Assembly: GCA_001725415.1 (NCBI GenBank)
Contig: MEGH01000042.1
Location: 1-39,427 of the forward strand
Reading direction: 5' to 3'
Source: Pseudonocardia sp. SCN 73-27
Lineage (GTDB): Bacteria > Actinomycetota > Actinomycetes > Mycobacteriales > Pseudonocardiaceae
Length of the DNA stretch: 39,427 nucleotides
The translations under genes were made by a program, and so were the position numbers. The notes below the pieces were generated by a model. It was not told where the DNA came from. It made no database searches and saw only the letters and a program-made list of their open reading frames with translations. Position 1 is the stretch's first letter. Each line of letters begins with the position of its first letter. Below, in pieces: positions 33,293 to 39,427 of the stretch.

Positions 33293-36200
33293 GTGCCACC
33301 GTTCCGGTGATGTGGACGATGCGCCGCGTCCGGCTGCACCGCATCGGCCCGGCCGCGGCCCGGTTCGTCGACGTCACCCTGGAGCTGACCGGCGAGGACG
33401 GGCAGCCGCTGCACTCGATCCTGTGGCTGCGCAACGGCGGCGGCAAGTCGACGGTGCTGTCGCTGATCTGCGCGGTCGTCCGCCCGCACCGCCGCGACTT
33501 CCTCGCCACGTCGACGACCGGCAAGCACCTCGAGGACTACGTCCTGGGCTCGGACACGGCGCACGTCGTCGTCGAGTGGTCGGGGCCCGGGGGCGCCACA
33601 CTCGTCACCGGCGCCGTCTACGAATGGGCCGACCGCGTCCAGCCCGCCGACCCCAACCGCGACCACGACCGCCTCGGCGCCCGCTGGTACGTGTTCCGTT
33701 CGCCGGCCGGGTCCGAGGCGACGTTGGACGCGCTGCCGTTCGACTCCGTCGACACCCTCGAGCCGGCGCCGACCTCGTTGCGGGACTTCGTGTCCGCGGT
33801 GAAACGGTGGGGCGCGATCCCCGACTGCGGCGCCGCCGTCACCGACTCCCAGGACCGCTGGGCGCAGCTGCTCGACGACCACGGTCTCGACCCGTCGATC
33901 TTCACCGCGATCCTGCAGATGAACGCCACCGAGGGCGGCATCGAGGGGCAGTTCCAGTTCCGTGGGCCCGACCAGTTCGTCCGCTACCTGCTGGAACTGA
34001 TCGTCGACCCCGAGGTGCCGGCGGCGGTCTCCCAGATCCTGGAGAAGGTCCGCGAGGGGCTTGCCGCACGGCCGGAGATCCTCGCCGACCTCGCGTTCGC
34101 CGACGAGGCGGCGCCGCTGCTCGGCGAGCTGGCCGCCGCCCGCGCCGCGCACGACCACGCCGGCGTGGCCGTCGGCGCCGCCGAGTCCGCCGCGCGCGAC
34201 CTGGCCACGGCGCTCGCCGCCGCCACCCGGCGGGCGGAGGCCGACGCGGACGGCCACGCCGAACGCGTCGCGTCCCTCGCCGACGTCGCCGCGCGCCACG
34301 AGGCCGACGCCGCCGGCGACCGGCGCGCCGAGGCCTCGGCCCGGCACCGCGCGGCCGCCGCCCGGGTCGCCGCCGCGAAGGTGCGTGCCGCGAGCCTGGC
34401 CGACGAGCAGGCGGCCGCGTCCGCACTGGTCGCGGGCTGGAACGCCGTCGCCTCCGTCGACGCCGCCCGGCAGGCCCGGCGCCGCGTCGTGTCGCTGGAG
34501 GAGCAGCTCGCCGCGGCGACTGCCGAGGCGGCGCCGCTGCGCGCCCGCCTCGACGAGACCGCCGCCGGCTACGCGCGGGCCCTCGACACGAGCATCGCCG
34601 GGCTCGACGCCCGCGCCGCGGCCCTCGACGACGAGGTCACGCAGGCCCGCGACGCCGAGCGGGCGGCACGCGCCGCGTCGCAGGCCGCGTCGGAACAGCG
34701 CGGCGCGCTCGCCGGTGAGCTGACCGCGGTGACCCACGCCCTCGCCGACCTGGAGGCCGACCTCGCCGCCGCGTCCGCCCACCTCGACCACGCCCCCGCG
34801 GTGAGCGTCGACGCCGCGACCGTCGAGGACGCGATCGCCCGCAACGAGCAGGTCGACGCCGACGCCACCGACGAGCTCGACCGGCTCGCCACCGAACGGG
34901 CCAAGCTGCGCGAACGCCGCCAGGAGCTGACCGCGTCGGCCGACAGCGTCGCCGCCGCCCGCCGCGCCGCCGAGCGCACCGCCGAGTCCACCGCCGCGCG
35001 GGCCGCGGAGCTGCGCGAACGCGTCGCCGAGCTGGCCGCCGACGAGCGGCTGCGCACCCTCGCGGGCGGCACCGACATCGACCCCGTCGCCGAGGCAGCC
35101 GACCTCGCCGCGCTGCTCACCGCCGCCGTCGCCCGTGCCGAGCGGGGCCGCGTCGAGCTGGCCGTCGCCGACGCCGAGGACGAACGCGCCCTCGCGACCC
35201 TGGGCGCCGACCGGCTGCTGCCGCCGACGCTCGACGTCGTCCGCGCCGCCGACGTCCTCGACCGCGCCGGCATCCCGGTCACGACGGGCTGGCGCTATCT
35301 CGCCGACTCCGTGCCGCCCGAGCGGCGCGCCGACCTGATGGCGGCCGCGCCCGCGCTCGCCGGTGGCCTGCTCGTCCACGAGGAACGCGACCTGCCCGCG
35401 GCCCGCACGGCGCTCACCGGGGCGGGGCAGCGGCCGACGTCGCCGGTTGTGCTGGCGACGACCCGTGATCTGGAGAACGCCCTCGGCGCCGGCGTGACGG
35501 GCTGGCTGCTGCCGCCCGCCGCCGCGCTGACCGACCGGGCCGCGGCCGGCGCGGAGATCGACCGCCGGGAGGCCGCCCGCGCCCACCGCGCGGATGCCGA
35601 CGCCGAGCTCGTAGCCCGCCGCGACGCCGACGCCGACCGGCGCCGCCGCCTCGACCGGCTGCGCGCCGACTGCCCGCCCGGCACCCTCGACGCGCTCGAC
35701 GCCGCCGCCGCGGAGGCCGCCCAGGCCGTCGCCACCGCCGACGCCGACCTGGTCCGGATCGGCGCCGAGGTCGCAGCCGTCGGCGAGCGGGAAGCCGACG
35801 CCGATACCCGTCGCGGCGAGCTGGAACGCGCCCGCCGGGCCGCCGCTGCGGCGATCGCGACGCTGTCGGCGCTGCTCCCGCGCGTCCGTGACGCGGCGGA
35901 GCGCCGGGCCCGCGCGGCCGAGCTGCCCGCGCTCATCGCCGAGCGCGGTGCCGAGATGGACCGCGCGACCGCCGACGAGGCCGACGCTCGCGACGCTGCC
36001 GCGGCCGCATCCGAGCAGGTCACCGCGGTGCGGCGGGTGCTGGCGGAGCAGCGTGACGTCCGCGGCTCGCTGCCCGACCCCGGCCCTCCAGCAGCGTCAG
36101 CAGAGGCCCCGGACTCCCTCGACGACGCCCGTCGCGCCTGGGAGAGCGCCGACCAGGCCTACCGGCGCGAGGTGTCGGAGTCCTCGCTCGCCGTCGCGCT

Positions 36201-36369
36201 GGAAGAGGCCCGTCGAGCGGAGCGCTCGCCGCGCCCGCCGCCCGGGTGTCCGACCTGCGGGCCGAGGTCCGGGAGCGCGCCGAGGCGCTGCTCGACGGGC
36301 CCGACGGCGCCGACGCCGCCACCCGCGACGCCGCCGCCGCACGGGCGCAGTCCGCGGCCGAGCGGCTGA
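33289..36369 (+). CDS. JetC/MksB-like SMC ATPase, N-terminal part (gene split by a frameshift)
   Basis: Starting at GTG 33289 (overlapping the jetB-like stop), this frame carries the N-terminal ATPase half of a MukB-like SMC protein. The Walker A region is SILWLRNGGGKSTVLSL (N49-GGGKST), with Leu in place of the first Gly of the P-loop, as in other JetC/EptC-like proteins. After HRRDFLATSTTGKHLEDYVLG and the head domain comes ~650 residues of Ala/Arg/Glu/Asp-rich coiled coil, interrupted near residues 630-740 by a hinge-like globular segment (LPPTLDVVRAADVLDRAGIPVTTGWRYLAD). True sequence ends about residue 978 (RRAE, 36222). The remaining 48 residues (RSPRPPPGCPTCG...) are out-of-frame nonsense. 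Restoring one base would join it to the next feature, making ~1474 residues. Confidence 0.75.
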   Translation: MSATVPVMWTMRRVRLHRIGPAAARFVDVTLELTGEDGQPLHSILWLRNGGGKSTVLSLICAVVRPHRRDFLATSTTGKHLEDYVLGSDTAHVVVEWSGPGGATLVTGAVYEWADRVQPADPNRDHDRLGARWYVFRSPAGSEATLDALPFDSVDTLEPAPTSLRDFVSAVKRWGAIPDCGAAVTDSQDRWAQLLDDHGLDPSIFTAILQMNATEGGIEGQFQFRGPDQFVRYLLELIVDPEVPAAVSQILEKVREGLAARPEILADLAFADEAAPLLGELAAARAAHDHAGVAVGAAESAARDLATALAAATRRAEADADGHAERVASLADVAARHEADAAGDRRAEASARHRAAAARVAAAKVRAASLADEQAAASALVAGWNAVASVDAARQARRRVVSLEEQLAAATAEAAPLRARLDETAAGYARALDTSIAGLDARAAALDDEVTQARDAERAARAASQAASEQRGALAGELTAVTHALADLEADLAAASAHLDHAPAVSVDAATVEDAIARNEQVDADATDELDRLATERAKLRERRQELTASADSVAAARRAAERTAESTAARAAELRERVAELAADERLRTLAGGTDIDPVAEAADLAALLTAAVARAERGRVELAVADAEDERALATLGADRLLPPTLDVVRAADVLDRAGIPVTTGWRYLADSVPPERRADLMAAAPALAGGLLVHEERDLPAARTALTGAGQRPTSPVVLATTRDLENALGAGVTGWLLPPAAALTDRAAAGAEIDRREAARAHRADADAELVARRDADADRRRRLDRLRADCPPGTLDALDAAAAEAAQAVATADADLVRIGAEVAAVGEREADADTRRGELERARRAAAAAIATLSALLPRVRDAAERRARAAELPALIAERGAEMDRATADEADARDAAAAASEQVTAVRRVLAEQRDVRGSLPDPGPPAASAEAPDSLDDARRAWESADQAYRREVSESSLAVALEEARRAERSPRPPPGCPTCGPRSGSAPRRCSTGPTAPTPPPATPPPHGRSPRPSG

Positions 36370-37712
36370 CGTCGGCGGGCGGGGAGCTGCGCGCCGAACA
36401 GCGCGACGCCGACGCGGAACTGGCTGCCCACCCGGCTGCGGACTTCCCGCAGGACGACCTGCCCGACGAGCCCGGCGAACTCGACGCCGCGCGCACCCGC
36501 GCCCTCGACTCGGCCGCCGAGGCTGCCGCTCGCGTCGCCACGCACATCGCCGCCAAGGCCGCCGCCGAGGACAGCGCCCGCGACGCGGAGACGTTGCGCG
36601 GCAGCGCCCGCGAACGCGCGACGGGCCTCGCGCACCTGCTGGAGCTGCTGCGGGTCGACCATGCTCCGGACGGCTCGGACGCCTCCGACGTGGGGTCCCT
36701 CGACGACGCCCACACCGCCGTCACCGGCGCCCGCGCCGCCGTCGACGCCGCCCTCGCCGAAGCCCGCAAGGCGTCACGCACCGTCGAGGACGTCGCGCGC
36801 CGCATCGTCGTCTGGGCCGCGTCCGACCGGTTCGCCGCCGTCAAACCCGATGTGCGCGACCGGTTCCGCGTCGCCGACGTCGCCGGCGAGCTCGCCCCCG
36901 TCGCCGACACCCTCGCCGCCGACCTCGCCGTCTACGCCACCAACCTGCGCGAGCGCCTCACCGACCTGGAGGAGGACAAGGCCGTCGTCGTCACCGCGAT
37001 GACCGGCATGGTCCGCCAGGCGCTGCGGTCGCTCGCCCGCGCGCAGTCGCTGTCGGAGCTGCCGCCGACGCTGGGGGAGTGGGCCGGGCAGCGGTTCCTC
37101 GAGGTCGGCCCGAGGGCGAGCGTGGAGACCGCCGACGCCGTCGTCCGCGACCGGTGCGCCCGGCTCGTCGACGCCCTCACCGCCCGCGGCGCCGAGGTCC
37201 CCCGCGGGCTGGAGCTGCTGTGGCAGGCCACCGACGCCGTCGTCGGGGACGGCAACTGGAGGGCCCGCGTCCTCAAACCGTCGACGACGTTCGCCGTCGA
37301 ACGGGTGTCGGTCGAGCGGATGCGGAAGTGGTCGGGCGGGGAGAAGGTGACGATCTCGCTGCTGCTGTTCTGCATGGTCGCCAAGCTGCGCGCCACCAGC
37401 CGCGGCCGCGACGTCCCGGGCCTGGGCGCGCTCCCGCTCGACAACCCGCTGGGCAAGGCCAACTACGTCGTGTTCCTCGACCTGCAGCGCAAGGTCGCCG
37501 CCGCCAACGGCGTCCAGCTGATCTTCCTCACCGGCGTCGGCGACCTGAAAGCCGTCGGCCGCTTCCCCAACATCATCCGGATGCGCAACGTCGCGGGCCG
37601 GGGACGCCGGTACGTCCGCCAGGAGGAACGCATCCTGGCCGGTACGGACCCGTCCGACGCCGTCGACACGACCCGGGTCTGGCGCGCGGACCCCGTCATG
37701 ACCCTGATGTGA
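36246..37712 (+). CDS. JetC/MksB-like SMC ATPase, C-terminal part (other side of the frameshift)
   Basis: The coiled coil resumes in the next frame (readable from about 36222 as ALAAPAARVSDLRAEVRERAEALL) and runs into the C-terminal ATPase half. It carries the ABC signature W-SGGEK (363-367 of the 488-residue frame, RKWSGGEKVTISLLLF), then Walker B as LPLDNPLGKANYV with D399, and QLIFLTGVGDLKAVGRFPNIIRMRN. The DNP(L/F)GKA form of Walker B is typical of JetC/MukB-like proteins. GTG 36246 could start a separate peptide, but its N-terminus would begin in the middle of a coiled coil without a ribosome-binding site, so I treat it as the severed end of one gene. Confidence 0.75.
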   Translation: MSDLRAEVRERAEALLDGPDGADAATRDAAAARAQSAAERLTSAGGELRAEQRDADAELAAHPAADFPQDDLPDEPGELDAARTRALDSAAEAAARVATHIAAKAAAEDSARDAETLRGSARERATGLAHLLELLRVDHAPDGSDASDVGSLDDAHTAVTGARAAVDAALAEARKASRTVEDVARRIVVWAASDRFAAVKPDVRDRFRVADVAGELAPVADTLAADLAVYATNLRERLTDLEEDKAVVVTAMTGMVRQALRSLARAQSLSELPPTLGEWAGQRFLEVGPRASVETADAVVRDRCARLVDALTARGAEVPRGLELLWQATDAVVGDGNWRARVLKPSTTFAVERVSVERMRKWSGGEKVTISLLLFCMVAKLRATSRGRDVPGLGALPLDNPLGKANYVVFLDLQRKVAAANGVQLIFLTGVGDLKAVGRFPNIIRMRNVAGRGRRYVRQEERILAGTDPSDAVDTTRVWRADPVMTLM

Positions 37713-37713
37713 G

Positions 37714-38781
37714 GTGACCGTGACCGCCCCCGCAACCGAGACGCTCTCGCCGCTGGCCACCCGCCTGGCCGACGTGATCGGCGGCGCCCGCACCGGCCGC
37801 ATCCCCCTCGACGTCCTGTATGCCGCCGCGCATCGCGCCGACACGAGCCTCGCCGGTGCCGACGACGCCCGCGCCCGACTGCGCGCGGTGTGCGACGAGC
37901 TGGCCGCGGCCGGGATCGTGCGGCTGCCCCGCGTCGGCGGCACCGGCTGGGAGACGCTTCCGCGCCCCGCCCTGCCGCGGTTCGTGACGCGCGTCGGCCG
38001 TCCCGGGCTCGTCGCCGACCCGCCCGACGTCCGCCCCGCCACCGCGACCGCCTGGCACGCCGACCTGCGCTGGGTGCCCGCCTTCCTGCGCGACGAGTAC
38101 CCCACCCCCGGCGAACGTGCCCTGCTCGACGGGGTCCAGGAGCTCCTGGCCTCCGGCGGTGCCGACGACGTCGTCCCCGTCCAGGAACGTTCGGTGCGGC
38201 TCACCGGCGACGAGAAGGCGCTGGGCCGGCTGCTGCGCGGACGGCTGTTCCGCGAGGGCCGGCTCACCCGGGAGCTGCTCGGTGTCCGCCGCGCCCGCTG
38301 GCAGCCGACGTCGCGCCACGTCGGCGACGGCCCCATCACGCTGGTCGTCGAGAACGTCGCCACCTGGGAGTCGCTGGCCGACGCGCTGCCCGACGACGGC
38401 ACCGTCGGCCAGGTGGTGTGGGGGATGGGCAACCAGCTCGGCGTCGTGCTGGAGGCGCTGGCCGAGGAGGAGCCGGAGGAGCTGTCGTACTTCGGCGACC
38501 TCGACGTGGGCGGCCTCGAGATCGCCCGCCGCGGCGAGATGACCGCCGAGGCGCTCGGGCTGCCGGCGCTGCGCCCGTCGACGCTCTACGCGTGGCTGCT
38601 CGACGAGGGCGACCCCCAGCCCGCGAGCCCGTTCGCCGGCGACATCACCGAGCTGATCGCGTGGCTGCCCGACGGGCTGCGCGGCGCCGTCGCCGACCTG
38701 CTGCGCAGCGACACCCGGCTGGCGCAGGAGTGGATCGGCCGCGAGCAGCTCGTCGAGACCGACCTGCGCGACCTGCGCTGA
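37714..38781 (+). CDS. JetD-like Toprim nuclease subunit (DUF2220-type) of the Wadjet-type system
   Basis: This 355-residue protein has an N-terminal helical/arm region (1-150), the JetD-like segment VPVQERSVRLTGDEKALGRLLRGRLF (155-180), and a C-terminal Toprim domain: VVENVATW with the catalytic E213, then SYFGDLDVGGLEIARRG with D262-x-D264. JetD cleaves plasmid DNA that the SMC motor has extruded, so an intact nuclease site is informative. GTG 37714 starts one base after the SMC stop; a second GTG at 37720 with GAGGTG before it is an alternative start. It converges with the macrodomain gene without overlap. Confidence 0.8.
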   Translation: MTVTAPATETLSPLATRLADVIGGARTGRIPLDVLYAAAHRADTSLAGADDARARLRAVCDELAAAGIVRLPRVGGTGWETLPRPALPRFVTRVGRPGLVADPPDVRPATATAWHADLRWVPAFLRDEYPTPGERALLDGVQELLASGGADDVVPVQERSVRLTGDEKALGRLLRGRLFREGRLTRELLGVRRARWQPTSRHVGDGPITLVVENVATWESLADALPDDGTVGQVVWGMGNQLGVVLEALAEEEPEELSYFGDLDVGGLEIARRGEMTAEALGLPALRPSTLYAWLLDEGDPQPASPFAGDITELIAWLPDGLRGAVADLLRSDTRLAQEWIGREQLVETDLRDLR

Positions 38782-39291
38782 CTATCCGACGGCGGCCCGG
38801 AAGGCGTCCATGACGTCCTCGGAGAACAGCACGAACCGCGCCTCACGCACCCGGGACCCGGTGGCGTGCACCGTCTCCACCGCGGTCAGGGCGGCGTCGG
38901 CGAGCGGCCAGCCGTAGATGCCCGCCGACACCGCCGGGAACGCGACCGTCGCCGCGCCCAGCTCGTCGGCCACCCGCAGCGACTCCCGATAGCACGACTC
39001 GAGCAGGTGCCGACGGTTCTCCGTCGTCGCGTACACCGGCCCGACGGTGTGGATCACCCACCGCGCCGGCAGCGTCCCGGCGGTGGTGGCAACGGCCTGG
39101 CCGGTCGGCAACCCGTCGCGATACCGGGTGGCCCGCAGCTCCTGGCACTCGCGCAGGATCGCGGGCCCGCCGCGGCGATGGATGGCGCCGTCGACACCTC
39201 CGCCGCCGAGCAGCGACGAGTTCGCCGCGTTGACGACGGCGTCGACCTCCACCTCGGTGATGTCCCCACGTACGAGCACGATCTCGGTCAT
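38782..39291 (-). CDS. macrodomain protein, O-acetyl-ADP-ribose deacetylase/ADP-ribosyl hydrolase-like (YmdB/MacroD type)
   Basis: A 169-residue single macrodomain with all family motifs: GDITEVEVDAVVNAANSSL, LGGGGVDGAIHRRGG (MacroD-type catalytic loop), ARWVIHTVGPVY and AFPAVSAGIYGWP. It removes ADP-ribose from proteins or nucleic acid, or deacetylates O-acetyl-ADP-ribose. ATG 39291 is chosen because AGGAGG lies five bases before it; the longer GTG at 39297 would overlap that site. It converges on the JetD-like gene. Macrodomains reverse ADP-ribosylation used in some toxin and phage-defence systems, but no ADP-ribosyltransferase is visible here. Confidence 0.9.
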   Translation of the reverse strand: MTEIVLVRGDITEVEVDAVVNAANSSLLGGGGVDGAIHRRGGPAILRECQELRATRYRDGLPTGQAVATTAGTLPARWVIHTVGPVYATTENRRHLLESCYRESLRVADELGAATVAFPAVSAGIYGWPLADAALTAVETVHATGSRVREARFVLFSEDVMDAFRAAVG

Positions 39292-39302
39292 GTCCACCTC
39301 CT

Positions 39303-39330
39303 GTGAGCGGCAATGGTCGCTACAGCGGCC
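39303..39330. repeat. half of an intergenic palindrome, related to 30889-30928
   Basis: The stretch beginning GTGAGCGGCAATGGTCGC matches the left arm and centre of the 40-bp palindrome before jetA at 22 of 28 positions. The expected right arm is absent: after TACAGCGGCC the sequence becomes the end of an IS-like element. Confidence 0.5.
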
Positions 39331-39335
39331 TGTTC

Positions 39336-39381
39336 TGTCTCAGCACATGTGCGACAGGTTTGTCTCAACACATGTGAGACA
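39336..39381. repeat. two tandem TGTCTCA...GACA palindromic units, probable IS end
   Basis: Units of 21 bp at 39336-39356 and 39361-39381 share TGTCTCA then CACATGTG; the second has perfect 7-bp arms TGTCTCA/TGAGACA. They precede a transposase-like C-terminus on the minus strand, so they are probably part of the terminal inverted repeat or transposase-binding region of an insertion sequence. Confidence 0.5.
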
Positions 39382-39386
39382 GGTGG

Positions 39387-39427
39387 TCATGGCCTGATGA
39401 TCCGCTGGTAGCGGATCGTCGGGTCGA
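39387..39427 (-). mobile_element. C-terminal end of an IS481-family-like transposase, cut by the window edge
   Basis: The minus strand reads DPTIRYQRIIRP then TGA (39387-39389). IS481-family transposases of actinobacteria commonly end LDPTRDYQP-like, and the adjacent tandem TGTCTCA palindromes fit an IS end. Only 12 residues are visible, so the family call is tentative. Confidence 0.4.

Noticed and set aside
33046-35586. 846-residue minus-strand frame inside the SMC gene
   Set aside because: Gly/Val/Arg/Asp repeats that are simply the complement of the GC-biased coiled-coil codons.
36200-36260. Programmed -1 ribosomal frameshift in the SMC gene
   Set aside because: No X-XXY-YYZ slippery heptamer or clear downstream structure at the phase change; a missing base in GAG-GCG explains it more simply.
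35888-37717. 609-residue frame in the third phase across the SMC frameshift
   Set aside because: Arg/Pro/Ala-rich with no SMC motifs; the two true segments lie in the other two phases.
39336-39381. Start of a CRISPR array
   Set aside because: Only two 21-bp units 4 bp apart, with no spacer-length intervals; better explained as an IS end.

Overview
The window is about 39 kb of very GC-rich DNA with a typical high-GC actinobacterial look: GC-saturated third codon positions, many GTG (and TTG/CTG) starts, 1-4 bp gene overlaps and leaderless-type promoters. An MftD homologue, an F420-type LLM oxidoreductase, a Cds1-like cysteine desulfhydrase and a mycothiol-isomerase remnant point to a mycolata/Pseudonocardiales-type organism; Pseudonocardia is my best guess, by inference only. 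I saw no rRNA, tRNA or CRISPR array.

Layout. 1-512: decayed fragments. 513-8579 (minus): a GH13 trehalose-synthase-like enzyme, a GntR regulator coupled to a CynX/NimT-type MFS exporter, and a coupled pair of ABC exporter half-molecules. 8644-14670 (minus): an SDR coupled to a YchJ/SEC-C protein, an ArsR-type regulator coupled to a double SRPBCC protein, a WYL regulator and a large FUSC membrane protein. 14813-19032: a YciO/Sua5 protein and a class C beta-lactamase-fold hydrolase that converge on one shared 18-bp palindrome, a hypothetical protein, and a soluble histidine-kinase-like protein that seems to lack its catalytic residues. 19262-22474: an isolated mftD behind a palindromic operator, a pseudouridine synthase, an alpha/beta hydrolase and an unusually well-translated 33-residue basic peptide.

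22669-26877 (plus) is a four-gene coupled operon: PAS-GAF-PP2C phosphatase (RsbU type), a cobalamin-binding protein with the W-x9-EH motif of CarH/LitR photoreceptors but no DNA-binding domain, a STAS anti-sigma antagonist, and a PLP-dependent threonine/serine dehydratase-like enzyme that starts at CTG. The first three look like a partner-switching module gated by B12, perhaps by light. 26917-28024 holds two pseudogenes (MFS transporter, ribokinase). 28070-30777: an LLM oxidoreductase, a small alpha/beta hydrolase and a Cds1-like enzyme.

31020-38781 (plus) is a tightly coupled four-gene SMC cluster with the architecture of Wadjet/JetABCD (MksFEBG/EptABCD) plasmid-defence systems: a kleisin-like protein, a small winged-helix-type protein, a MukB-like SMC ATPase and a Toprim nuclease subunit. 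The JetA- and JetB-like proteins do not resemble the Wadjet subtypes I know. In this sequence the SMC gene is split by what looks like one missing G near 36222. A macrodomain gene converges on it. A 40-bp perfect palindrome lies upstream of the cluster, and a related half-palindrome lies just beyond the macrodomain gene, where it runs into the end of an IS481-like element cut by the window edge.
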